Positions 9,970 to 18,933 of a DNA stretch of 64,000 bases are shown here, piece after piece. This DNA is from Algibacter miyuki. GTDB lineage: Bacteria > Bacteroidota > Bacteroidia > Flavobacteriales > Flavobacteriaceae. A program made the position numbers and the translations under genes. Location: the NCBI RefSeq assembly GCF_042427745.1, contig NZ_JBHMFA010000005.1; one strand, given 5' to 3'. Below the pieces are notes generated by a model that was not told where the DNA came from, did no database searches, and worked only from the letters and a program-made list of their open reading frames with translations. Within the stretch, counting starts at the first letter, position 1, and each line of letters opens with the position of its first letter.

Positions 9970-11328
9970 CTAATTATCCTTCGACTTAACTTCTATGATA
10001 TGCTTGGCTAAATCGGCTTTTATCTCCGTCAGATTAAGTTTTCCCGCAAGGTTTGTCCATTCATTTGGATCATTTTTGTGGTCATACAGCTCTTCGCTCC
10101 CATCGGCATATTGTATATAGTGGTAGCGCTCGTTTTGAACAGCATAACTATCTTCACCATAACCTGTAACGGATGGATATGGCCATATTTTTGATGGCTC
10201 CTTTATTAAAGGCACCAAACTTCTTCCTTCGTTTTTTGAATTCTCTGGCAATCCACTCATTTCTACCAATGTTGGATAAATATCAAGTAAACTCACTACG
10301 CGATCACTACTTTTTCCTTTCGGAACACCGTTCCCTGCAAATATTAATGGCACGTGAGTAGATCTCTCCCATAACGATGCTTTTTGAAAGGTGTTTTTTT
10401 CCCCCATCTGATAGCCATGATCCGACCATAAAACGATTATGGTATTGTCGCTGTATTGGCTTTCTTCGAGTGCCTGAATCACTTTTCCAATTTGATGATC
10501 TACGAAAGTGATTGAAGCCAAATAAGAATGCACAATATTTCTCCATTGATCTGTTTCAATAGCCCATTCTGTTCTTGGCATCTGCTTTTTGATATTTTTA
10601 AGTCCTAATTTTGGAATATCATCAAGATCATCCTTTTTATATGGTGGTAATTTTATCTTTTCTCGATCATACATATCCCACCATTTTTCTGGTACATACC
10701 AAGGATTGTGAGGACGTAAAAACCCAACCATTAGAAAAAATGGTTTATCGTGTTTCTCCTTGAGCTTATCAACGGCCCAATTAGCCGCTTGATGATCTGG
10801 CATTTGTTCATCAGTTTCGGGGCCTTTAGCCCAATCTGTCATGGTACCGTTTTGATGCCAGTTTCTTTTTAATTTCCCAAGTCCTGAACTGAAGAGTCCA
10901 CGCCCACCAGTATCATCTAATGTACCATCGGGCAAATGGCTATGCAAAATTTTACCTACTGCTAGCGTTTTGTAACCGTTATTTTGAAACCAAGTATGCA
11001 TAAGTTCAGACCCGAGTTTTCGAGTTGATTTTTGCACAACCTCATCATCGTTTAAACTTCCTGATAATTTATTAGGATGAACGCCAGACATTACGCTTGC
11101 ACGAGATGGTCCACATACCGCATATTGACAATACGCTTTATTAAACACCGTACCTTGACGCGCTAGTTTATCCAAATTGGGGGTAATTGCACCTTCGTAT
11201 CGATTGGCATAAGCTGGAAAATCATTTAAATCATCCACCGATATGAATAAAATATTCGGCTGCCCTTGTGCATTACAAAAATGACTAAGCGTGCTAATGA
11301 TGAGACATAAAAGCAAGTTACCTTTCAT
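9970..11328 (-). CDS. S1-family sulfatase (iduronate-2-sulfatase-like)
   Basis: Type I sulfatase. The longest frame starts at 11373, but the ATG at 11328 opens directly into a signal peptide (MKGNLLLCLIIS to CNAQ) and is preferred. The extra 15 residues would put a charged stretch before the signal. It has FISVDDLNDF metal ligands, a C-G-P-S-R formylglycine motif (Cys72 from the preferred start) and WSDHGYQMGEK for the second metal half. The active-site block is almost the same as in the partial sulfatase at 1-674. It is not a lipoprotein, so it may be soluble in the periplasm. It lies 66 bp upstream of the AP-like gene in the same operon. Substrate is inferred only from context. Confidence 0.92.
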   Translation of the reverse strand: MKGNLLLCLIISTLSHFCNAQGQPNILFISVDDLNDFPAYANRYEGAITPNLDKLARQGTVFNKAYCQYAVCGPSRASVMSGVHPNKLSGSLNDDEVVQKSTRKLGSELMHTWFQNNGYKTLAVGKILHSHLPDGTLDDTGGRGLFSSGLGKLKRNWHQNGTMTDWAKGPETDEQMPDHQAANWAVDKLKEKHDKPFFLMVGFLRPHNPWYVPEKWWDMYDREKIKLPPYKKDDLDDIPKLGLKNIKKQMPRTEWAIETDQWRNIVHSYLASITFVDHQIGKVIQALEESQYSDNTIIVLWSDHGYQMGEKNTFQKASLWERSTHVPLIFAGNGVPKGKSSDRVVSLLDIYPTLVEMSGLPENSKNEGRSLVPLIKEPSKIWPYPSVTGYGEDSYAVQNERYHYIQYADGSEELYDHKNDPNEWTNLAGKLNLTEIKADLAKHIIEVKSKDN

Positions 11329-11415
11329 TCGTTTAAATTGTTTAGTTCTTAAAGTATCCGATGTATTTTGCATAAATCATGTTGTCAAAAAGGTTATTTT
11401 AATACCGAAATCGGT

Positions 11416-12840
11416 TTACCATTGATAATCATTTCCTTCGTTACTTAAGCGCCATGAATCCTTAACTTTTTCTAATTCTGCTGACATCTTTTTTAATAAT
11501 TCCGGATTTTCTTCAGCTAAATCATTATTTTCTCCTGGATCCTTTTTCAAATTAAAAAGCATCATCTTATCCCCTTTATTTGGAATACAAATTTTAAAAT
11601 CGCCACTTACAAAAGCATAAATATCGGTACCGCCATATAATCGTTTATAACCTGCAGCAATAGGAACCTGTCTTTCTTCTGAATTACCGTCTAAAATCAC
11701 CGATTTAAAACTAACCCCATCTAAAGGAATTTTCTTTTTTGCTCGAATATCCAGGATATCTAAAATAGTTGGTAAATAATCTACTGTTGATGACTGAAAA
11801 TTAGACACTAACCCAGATTGAGTATGCTTTGGCCATAATGCTATGGAAGGCACACGTAAACCGCCTTCATACATCAGGTGTTTATTGCCCCTAAATGGGC
11901 CTGCAGACGCAATTCCTTTTCTGGTAATTGGACCAGAAGGGCCATTATCACTAGTGAAGAAAATAAGAGTGTTTTCATCTATATTTTTCGATTTTAGGAA
12001 ATCACGTAAACGACCAATTTGATCATCCATTGCCGTTATACAACCATATAAGTGCTTTTGACCTTCAGGAAGATCTGGATATTTAGCCAAATATTCTGGA
12101 CCAGCAACAACTGGTTCATGTGGTGTATGAAACCAAATGGTTGCTAAAAAGGGCTTATCTTCAGCTATAGATTGTTCAATAAAAGGAATGGCTCTATCCA
12201 TAATAATACGGCTATCATCTCCTTCTAAATTATCAGTAACAGGAGTTCCATTTTCAACGTATATCGAGCCTCCCCAAGATCCATCATCCATAGATCCCCA
12301 GCTTGTCCAACCTTTTGGTGTTTTAGTTGGGTTCCAAGTTGGCACTGCGCTTTTAGTTGCAAATGTTTCATCGTACCCATGGTGCCATGGCGGAGAATAA
12401 CTTCCTCTAGACTCCACTTTATCTGGCTCCACCCAACCTAAATGCCATTTACCAAAAAAGCCTGTTTGGTAGCCTTCTTTTTTTAGATACTCCGGAATTG
12501 TTATTTCTCCAGGGCGCATGGCTCCTGTGTGCGCAGCAAATATGCCTTGTCTGAAAGGGCTTCTTCCTGTTAAAACACTAGCACGTGTTGGAGAACATAG
12601 TGGTGCCGCCGCATAAAAGTTAGACAGTACAACACCTTCTTTAGCCATGTTATCTAAATGCGGTGTTATAATTTTTTTATTGCCTGTAAACCCTACATCA
12701 CCATAACCAAGGTCATCGGCCATGATAAGAATGATATTGGGTTTCTTTTTAATAGATGCACTCTTTTGGGCATAACCGTTGGCCACCATTAAATAAACTC
12801 CAATGGTAAACAGTAGCTTAGTAGAACTTAATTTTTTCAT
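11416..12840 (-). CDS. S1-family arylsulfatase
   Basis: Type I sulfatase of 474 residues with a signal peptide (to about GYAQ). The ADDLGYGDVG block carries Asp42-Asp43, and C82-S-P-T-R86 followed by ASVLTGR is the canonical formylglycine signature. FTSDNGPSG gives the second metal site. The opening and CSPTR form match the arylsulfatase A-like branch, unlike the VDDLNDW sulfatases elsewhere in the operon, so it should attack a different sulfate group. It lies 59 bp after SusD. Four S1 enzymes of at least two subgroups in one operon imply a glycan sulfated at several positions. Confidence 0.94.
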   Translation of the reverse strand: MKKLSSTKLLFTIGVYLMVANGYAQKSASIKKKPNIILIMADDLGYGDVGFTGNKKIITPHLDNMAKEGVVLSNFYAAAPLCSPTRASVLTGRSPFRQGIFAAHTGAMRPGEITIPEYLKKEGYQTGFFGKWHLGWVEPDKVESRGSYSPPWHHGYDETFATKSAVPTWNPTKTPKGWTSWGSMDDGSWGGSIYVENGTPVTDNLEGDDSRIIMDRAIPFIEQSIAEDKPFLATIWFHTPHEPVVAGPEYLAKYPDLPEGQKHLYGCITAMDDQIGRLRDFLKSKNIDENTLIFFTSDNGPSGPITRKGIASAGPFRGNKHLMYEGGLRVPSIALWPKHTQSGLVSNFQSSTVDYLPTILDILDIRAKKKIPLDGVSFKSVILDGNSEERQVPIAAGYKRLYGGTDIYAFVSGDFKICIPNKGDKMMLFNLKKDPGENNDLAEENPELLKKMSAELEKVKDSWRLSNEGNDYQW

Positions 12841-12899
12841 GTTTTTTTATTTAGCTTATTGAATTATTTATTCAATAAAATGAGGCTGTTTTTTTAAAA

Positions 12900-14534
12900 T
12901 TAATCATAACCTAAGTTTTGTTCCATTTCTGCTCCCGTGTTGGCATCTATAATACCTTGTGGAATTGGAAAATACTCATTATAATCAAATACTTTAGTAG
13001 CATCTAATCTCGGATTGTATAAAACTGTTCTATCATAGAAAGTTCCTGTACGAACCAAGGTGTGTTTTCTATATTCTTCGGTAACTAACTCTCTAGAACG
13101 CTCTTCAAGAATAAGTTCCAAGGTTACATCATCAGCTTCTATTTCTGATGCGTTTGAGCGTCGTCTTAAATCATTTAAATAATTAGCTGCAATATCTGGT
13201 TTACTATTTTTCATTAAAGCTTCGGCAGCAATAAGATACGTTTCAGCTAATCTCATATACATTTGATCATTATATTGACCTGATAATGATGCATTATCTA
13301 AAACAAAAGGATCATTATAAGTCCATTTTGTTACGTATGGCCAAAGGAAATTATCTTCTAAATCGTCTGGATTATCATAATCCATATTAGTAGAGCCAAT
13401 AACCTCAAAAGCTGTAGCCGTATCATCTGTTGGGAAAATAAATTCTTTTTTCACAGCATACTCAGAGTATCTATCATCGGTAGCTTCGTACCATCCAAAA
13501 GCAGAGTCGGTTACTGAAGCTCTACCTGAACCTTTTCCGCCATTATAAGTATATAAAACATCTAAATTGTACTTTTTAAGTTTTGAATCTTTTGAATAAT
13601 AGCTAATCCAAATATTTTTAATGGTTACATAAGAATTACCAACGACATCGGCATAGGCATTATTTAATACCCACAATACTTCTTTATTGCCATCATTAGG
13701 CATCGGGTTCATGAATAAGTCGGTAAACACCGTTCCAGGTTTTGAAGCATTTACTCCAAATCTCGAAGTCATTAATTCATACTCCGGACTATTTATAACT
13801 TTAAGGGCCTCTGTTTCTGCTTTTCCATTTTCTCCCATATCTAAATACAACTCGGCCAACATGGTACCTGCCACTGCGGCATTAACTAGACCTGTTTGCT
13901 CTTTCATTTCTAAATTTTTAGTAGCAAATATTAAGTCTATTTCCATTTGAGCATTAATCTCTTCGATAGAGTTTCGTTCCCAATCATTACGGTAAGTTGT
14001 TCCGTCAATTTCTTCAAGACTTAAAGGCACGGCGCCCCAACCATAACGTAAATGTCTATATGCCCAAGCGCGCATAACTCTGGCTTGTGCTATCACTTTA
14101 TTTTGATTTGTTAAATTACCAGCATCACTTCCGCCCATCCAATCTACAGGCGTGTTTTCTGCACGGTTAATAATTAAATTTGAAGAATTAATAATGCGAT
14201 ACAGCCAATTAAAATTTGCAGACACTAGATTGTTTTCAGAATTTAAATCATTATAATCATTAAATGGATCGGATTGCGACGCCCCGTTATTTACAAAGGC
14301 ATTGTCTGTACCCATTTGCCATAATGAGGCTCTCACTACATTACTTTGCGTTTCTCTATCCTCTCTTACCAAGGCATATAAGGCATTTAAACCATTTACA
14401 AAACCATCATAATTAAGAAAAAGGTTTTCGGCAAAAATATCATCTTTAGGTTCTTCAAGTAAAAAAGTTTCTTCATTACAAGAACTCATAAAAACGGCAC
14501 CAATAATCGTGAATAATATCAGTATTTTTTTCAT
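12900..14534 (-). CDS. SusD/RagB-family outer-membrane glycan-binding lipoprotein
   Basis: Protein of 544 residues with lipobox Cys19 (FMSSCNEE). It has the helical TPR-like layout of SusD proteins, including the early NGLNALYALVRED segment, MRAWAYRHL, and the C-terminal MRLAETYLIAAEALMKN, YLNDLRRRS and LEERSRELV blocks typical of RagB/SusD. It would form the lid on the SusC transporter encoded 23 bp upstream and capture glycan at the surface. It is co-transcribed with GH88, SusC and the sulfatases, which ties this pair to the sulfated substrate. Confidence 0.95.
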   Translation of the reverse strand: MKKILILFTIIGAVFMSSCNEETFLLEEPKDDIFAENLFLNYDGFVNGLNALYALVREDRETQSNVVRASLWQMGTDNAFVNNGASQSDPFNDYNDLNSENNLVSANFNWLYRIINSSNLIINRAENTPVDWMGGSDAGNLTNQNKVIAQARVMRAWAYRHLRYGWGAVPLSLEEIDGTTYRNDWERNSIEEINAQMEIDLIFATKNLEMKEQTGLVNAAVAGTMLAELYLDMGENGKAETEALKVINSPEYELMTSRFGVNASKPGTVFTDLFMNPMPNDGNKEVLWVLNNAYADVVGNSYVTIKNIWISYYSKDSKLKKYNLDVLYTYNGGKGSGRASVTDSAFGWYEATDDRYSEYAVKKEFIFPTDDTATAFEVIGSTNMDYDNPDDLEDNFLWPYVTKWTYNDPFVLDNASLSGQYNDQMYMRLAETYLIAAEALMKNSKPDIAANYLNDLRRRSNASEIEADDVTLELILEERSRELVTEEYRKHTLVRTGTFYDRTVLYNPRLDATKVFDYNEYFPIPQGIIDANTGAEMEQNLGYD

Positions 14535-14557
14535 GTTGTTATTTTTATATAATTAAA

Positions 14558-17500
14558 TTATAAGCTAATTTTTAATCCCAGTAAAAAAGAAGTGGTTTGA
14601 GGCACTGCTGTTTGTTGAGATGAACTATTTGAAAACTCAGGGTCTAAACCAATCCAATCTGTTTGCGTATATAAGTTTTTAACATTAGCAAAAAGCTCAA
14701 GGTTATCAATTTTCAATTTATCCAATGCATCTGTTGGAAATTGGTAGCTCAATGTTACATCTTGTAATCTTATAAAATCGGTACTACGATAAAACCCCAT
14801 GCTACGAGGATTTACACTTGCCGTTCTATCATTTCTTGGGTACGTATTACTTAGATTTTCTGGAGTCCAAAAATCTACATTATATCTATTTTCTCTAAGA
14901 TCATTATCTTGAGTATATAATAATGCATTCGCTTGTGTAATGCCAGAAACCATATTTAAAAAGAAACTAAACGTCCAGTTTTTATATTCAAAAGTATTGG
15001 TTAATCCTGCTATAAAATCAGGAATTTGACGTCCAATAACTTGCTTATCATCTGGTGTTATAGAGCCATCTTCATTAAAATCTAAATAACGAATATCTCC
15101 AGCATCCACATCGCCTTGTGGAGTACCAACAGTATCTTCTTGATATATACCATCAAATACATAATCAAAATTAACATTAATTGGTTCCCCTATAAACCAT
15201 TCATTATCCACATCATCAATATAGTTTCCATCAACATCTGTTAAACCTACATTAACAATTTTAGTATTATAATGCGCTATATTAAAATTTGTTTTCCATT
15301 GAAAATTGGAGTTTCTCACATTTACAGTTGATATTTGAAATTCAACCCCTGTATTTGAAGTCTCACCAATATTTTGAGTTATAGAACCTGTACCATTAAC
15401 ATTTGATATTGATTTACTCAATAAAAGATCTGAAGTTTTAGATGAATACACATCAATTAAACCTCTTACTTTATTTTTAAATAGTCCAAAATCAAGACCA
15501 GCATTAAACGACACCGTAGTTTCCCAACCTAAAGAAGGATCTCCTAATCTACTTGGGTAAAACCCGAATAATGTTCCATCGTTTTCATCTACATAATCTA
15601 CAGATGAAAGCGTTGGTAATGTGGAGTATGCCGAAACGGCTTCATTTCCGCTTTCACCATAAGATAATCTTAATTTTAAATTATTTATCGTGTTAGAATT
15701 TTCTAAAAATTTCTCGTTTGAAATATTCCAACCTAATGCTGCCGATGGAAATATACCAAACTTACTATCGGTTCCAAATGCTGAATACCCATCGCGGCGA
15801 GCCGTTAATGTTAGCAAGTATCTAGAATCAAACGCATAATTAGCTCTAACCATTTGAGACAGGTGTGTTTGCTTATTATATGAAGCCGTTGGCTCTATTA
15901 AACTAGCTTTACCGGCTTGATAATACGTCATCACATCATTTGGAAAACCTTCTGCACTTACATCATGATTTTCTGCCCATTCGCTTTGTGCACTATATAA
16001 TCCGGTTAAAAAGATAGAATGCTTACCAAATGTATTTTTATAACTGATAATGTTTTCAACAAGCCAATCTTCATCATACTCATTAGCTAAATCTAACGAT
16101 CCTCCAACCCTTAAACCTGCGCGCGTATTTCTTCCTCTGTAAGTTTGTACTAATCTAGAACGATAATCGTAACCTGTATTTATTTTATAAGACAAACCTT
16201 TAATAAAAGGCACATCTATTAAAATACTATTATTAGAAGTAAATCGTCTTGTTATATCTTTATTATCATATAACAATCCTGCTAAAGGGTTTTCAACAAA
16301 AACACCATCGTCCCAAGTTTCTAATGTTTGAGTACCATCTTCATTAAATGGAACACCTAAAGGATTCATGCTAAATGCTGTTGAAAAACTCGCATTATTT
16401 CCACTACGGTCATAATAACCATATTGTGTACTTGTGTTAAACGTCATCCAAGGCAATAATTTATGATCTAAATTTAATCTTAAAGTATAACGCTTAAAAT
16501 CATCCCCAAGAGAAACACCTTCGGAATTTAAATAAGACATCGATACATAATATTTTGTTTTTTCTGAACCGCCTAAAAAAGACAAATCGTGTTGTAAGGT
16601 TTGCCCTGTTCTTGTAGCAAGATCCACCCAATCAGTATTTCTGCCTTCAGCATAACCTTCATCTTCCACAAGTGAAGTTGATAAGCCTCTGCCTATTTTA
16701 GCTTCATAAAATGTTTTACCATCCATTAAACTAGGAATATTTATCGGTTGGTTGAATGTTGTAGAAACCGAATAATTCACAGTCATTTGTCCTTCTTTAC
16801 CTTTTTTCGTAGTAATAAGAATAACACCGTTTGCACCTCTAGATCCATAAATTGCTGCCGCAGAAGCATCCTTTAAAACTTCTAAAGAGCCCACATCTTT
16901 CGGGTTAATTTCCGATAGGTTTCCCGCATAAGGCACACCGTCAAAAATAATTAAAGGCCCATTTGAAGCTGAAATAGAATTTTGTCCACGAATTAACATC
17001 GAATTACTTGATCCTTCAGCATTTGAAGCATTAACACTGATATTCATACCTGCCATTGTTCCTTGAAGCATTTGCTCTAAACTGGTTCTAGGTCGAGATT
17101 CAAGTGTTTCTGTACTAACGGACACTACCGATCCTGTAACATCACTTTTTTTCTGAGTCCCATACCCCACAACAACAATTTCATTTAAGGCTGTTTCAGA
17201 GGTTTTCATTACCGTATTAATAACGGTTTTATTACCAATTTCGATATTTTGAGTTTCCATACCTATGTAACTAAAAATAAGCGTATTTGCTTCTCCCGAA
17301 ATTTGCAGAGTAAAATTTCCGTCAAAATCTGTCATTGCTCCAGTGTTAGTACCTTTTAAAAGTACAGAAACACCTGGTAATGCACCGCCGTATTCACCCA
17401 AAACCTGTCCTGTTATCGTTTTATTTTGAGCATACCCAAAAAAGGTAAATAAAATAAACGCCAAACATATGGGTTTGATTAATAGTTGCTTTTTCATCAT
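14558..17500 (-). CDS. SusC/RagA-family TonB-dependent outer-membrane transporter
   Basis: Transporter of 980 residues. A signal peptide (to about FGYAQ) is followed by a CarboxypepD_reg-like domain (residues ~25-110, GALPGVSVLLKG). Then come a TonB-box-like VVVGYGTQKK segment, a plug with the SusC hallmark NGVILITTKKG, and a beta-barrel to the C-terminus (SFLLGLKISL). It imports oligosaccharides using TonB energy and pairs with the SusD at 12900-14534. The start has two consecutive ATGs (17500 and 17497). The leader before it is rich in ACTAAA repeats, related to the leader of the second SusC. It follows GH88 after a 39-bp gap. Confidence 0.96.
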   Translation of the reverse strand: MMKKQLLIKPICLAFILFTFFGYAQNKTITGQVLGEYGGALPGVSVLLKGTNTGAMTDFDGNFTLQISGEANTLIFSYIGMETQNIEIGNKTVINTVMKTSETALNEIVVVGYGTQKKSDVTGSVVSVSTETLESRPRTSLEQMLQGTMAGMNISVNASNAEGSSNSMLIRGQNSISASNGPLIIFDGVPYAGNLSEINPKDVGSLEVLKDASAAAIYGSRGANGVILITTKKGKEGQMTVNYSVSTTFNQPINIPSLMDGKTFYEAKIGRGLSTSLVEDEGYAEGRNTDWVDLATRTGQTLQHDLSFLGGSEKTKYYVSMSYLNSEGVSLGDDFKRYTLRLNLDHKLLPWMTFNTSTQYGYYDRSGNNASFSTAFSMNPLGVPFNEDGTQTLETWDDGVFVENPLAGLLYDNKDITRRFTSNNSILIDVPFIKGLSYKINTGYDYRSRLVQTYRGRNTRAGLRVGGSLDLANEYDEDWLVENIISYKNTFGKHSIFLTGLYSAQSEWAENHDVSAEGFPNDVMTYYQAGKASLIEPTASYNKQTHLSQMVRANYAFDSRYLLTLTARRDGYSAFGTDSKFGIFPSAALGWNISNEKFLENSNTINNLKLRLSYGESGNEAVSAYSTLPTLSSVDYVDENDGTLFGFYPSRLGDPSLGWETTVSFNAGLDFGLFKNKVRGLIDVYSSKTSDLLLSKSISNVNGTGSITQNIGETSNTGVEFQISTVNVRNSNFQWKTNFNIAHYNTKIVNVGLTDVDGNYIDDVDNEWFIGEPINVNFDYVFDGIYQEDTVGTPQGDVDAGDIRYLDFNEDGSITPDDKQVIGRQIPDFIAGLTNTFEYKNWTFSFFLNMVSGITQANALLYTQDNDLRENRYNVDFWTPENLSNTYPRNDRTASVNPRSMGFYRSTDFIRLQDVTLSYQFPTDALDKLKIDNLELFANVKNLYTQTDWIGLDPEFSNSSSQQTAVPQTTSFLLGLKISL

Positions 17501-17533
17501 AAATTTAGTTTTAGTTTTAGTTTAGTTGGTTAG
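17501..17533 (-). promoter_or_regulatory. ACTAAA-rich leader before SusC
   Basis: On the minus strand the 33 bases before the SusC start carry CTAACCAACTAAAC and further ACTAAA repeats. A related CTAACCAAAACTAAATTTA lies before the second SusC and AACCAACCTAAACTAAAT lies before the DUF5060 gene. It may be a translation-enhancing A-rich leader. Function is inferred from recurrence only. Confidence 0.3.
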
Positions 17534-17539
17534 TTTAGT

Positions 17540-18736
17540 TTAGTTAGCAAGTTTTTTTTGTCTTAGTAAAGCTTCTAAATAGTAATAATCTGCATAGATT
17601 AACGGAACATCAACTTCGGAATCTTTTGGTTTAGACCCTGTGGAATGCGCTAATAAAAAACCTTTATTAGTACCTTTTGCGCTAAAATATTTATTTGACG
17701 ATAATGAGGTTAAAATATTATCAGCTGTAGTTATGTAAGTGTTACTATTATCTTCTGAATATTCACTAAGTTCTAAAAAAGCAGAGGCCATAACAGCTGC
17801 TGCCGAAGCATCTCTAGGTTCATTTGTAAAATCTTTTAAATCGAAATCCCAAAGTGGCACATAATCTTCTGGTAATTTTTCTATGTTTAAAATATAATTC
17901 GCCACGTGTTCTGCTTGTTTTAAATACTTCGGATCTTTAGTTTCTCTATAAATCATGGTGTATCCGTAAAGTGCCCAAGCTTGGCCTCTTGACCATGAAG
18001 ACTCATCAGCATAACCTTGATGTGTGTTTTTAGAAATAACTTCTCCTGTTTCAGGATCATAACCTACCACATGGTACGAACTGTAATCACTTCTAAAATG
18101 ATATTTCATGGTGGTATTGGCATGCGTAACGGCGATGTTATAAAATACAGGGTCGCCAGTTTCTTTAGATGCCCAAAACAATAATTCCAAATTCATTAAA
18201 TTATCTATAATTACCGGAAAATCCCATTTATCCGTATTATGATCCCAAGATCGAATACTTCCAACGTTCTCATTAAATCTGGTAATTAATGTTTTTGCCG
18301 ATTGTATTAAAACGTCTTTATATTTTTCGTTTTTAGTAAGCTTATACCCTTCTCCATAACTTGGCATCATTTTAAAACCTAAATCATGATTTGAGTCATT
18401 AAATTGTTCACTTTCTAATTGGGAAGTATAATATTCTGCTTTTTCTTTCCAACTATTTTCTCCTGTTAATTGATACATGTACCATAAAACGCCAGGATAA
18501 AAACCGCTAGTCCAATCTCTTTTTCCTACTAAATGAAGTTTACCTGATGCCGTTAGAGTTCGTGGAAAAATTCGACGAGAAGATTTAAGATCTAAAGTAT
18601 CTTTTATTTCAGGAAAATAAGAAAGTTGTTCTGATATGGTATTAATTAATTTATCATCTCCAGCCTTTTTGTTTTTAGAGACTTGACATGATTGCAACAA
18701 AACAATAAATAGTAATAAAATAGGAATCCGTTTCAT
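17540..18736 (-). CDS. GH88 unsaturated glucuronyl hydrolase, lipoprotein
   Basis: Protein of 398 residues, lipobox Cys17 (LLQSC). It has the (alpha/alpha)6-barrel signature of GH88 d-4,5-unsaturated beta-glucuronyl hydrolases. The two catalytic aspartates known from Bacillus UGL map to Asp118 (NHDLGF) and Asp178 (IIDNLMNL). GYADESSWSRGQAWALYGY is the conserved substrate-binding block. It removes the unsaturated uronyl end left by a polysaccharide lyase, acting in the periplasm or at the membrane. It is the first gene of the large operon, divergent from the HTCS, with a promoter-like box at 18757-18764 and a conserved upstream block at 18795-18866. A second GH88 is at 44352-45509. Confidence 0.94.
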   Translation of the reverse strand: MKRIPILLLFIVLLQSCQVSKNKKAGDDKLINTISEQLSYFPEIKDTLDLKSSRRIFPRTLTASGKLHLVGKRDWTSGFYPGVLWYMYQLTGENSWKEKAEYYTSQLESEQFNDSNHDLGFKMMPSYGEGYKLTKNEKYKDVLIQSAKTLITRFNENVGSIRSWDHNTDKWDFPVIIDNLMNLELLFWASKETGDPVFYNIAVTHANTTMKYHFRSDYSSYHVVGYDPETGEVISKNTHQGYADESSWSRGQAWALYGYTMIYRETKDPKYLKQAEHVANYILNIEKLPEDYVPLWDFDLKDFTNEPRDASAAAVMASAFLELSEYSEDNSNTYITTADNILTSLSSNKYFSAKGTNKGFLLAHSTGSKPKDSEVDVPLIYADYYYLEALLRQKKLAN

Positions 18737-18756
18737 ACAGTAAAATTTTAGATTAA

Positions 18757-18764
18757 CAAAAATA
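18757..18764 (-). promoter_or_regulatory. Bacteroidota-type -7 box for the GH88-SusCD-sulfatase operon
   Basis: The minus strand reads TATTTTTG, fitting TAnnTTTG, 21 bases before the GH88 start. No convincing -33 box lies at the usual spacing, as expected for an activator-dependent promoter. The conserved block at 18795 begins 31 bp away, the same distance as in the second SusC operon. Confidence 0.55.
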
Positions 18765-18794
18765 CCCCATCATATTTCTTAAATTTATAATTAT

Positions 18795-18866
18795 CGTTCC
18801 CTATTAGTATCAATTATGTTTCATTAGGATACAAATGTTCCAAATAACAACATAATTACTAGCTTT
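18795..18866 (-). promoter_or_regulatory. Conserved 72-bp upstream element, probable activator (HTCS) binding site, copy 1
   Basis: This non-coding block in the GH88/HTCS divergent gap aligns without gaps to 36437-36508 at about 50 of 72 positions. The plus strand begins CGTTCCC and ends TACTAGCTTT in both copies. Inside it are two imperfect direct repeats about 20 bp apart (ATTAG...ATGTT at 18803 and 18823). Direct repeats in helical phase are typical for AraC-type DNA-binding domains such as that of the adjacent HTCS. Binding by the HTCS is inferred. Confidence 0.6.
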
Positions 18867-18933
18867 TACTAATAACACTTAAAGCCTAAACTTGATATTA
18901 TTTGTACTTTAGTTTTTTTAAACCAACCCTATA

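Noticed and set aside
17501..17540. Short tandem repeat suggesting a phase-variable tract before SusC
   Set aside because: The TTTAG-like units are irregular in length and spacing, and they fit better as the A-rich leader seen before other genes.
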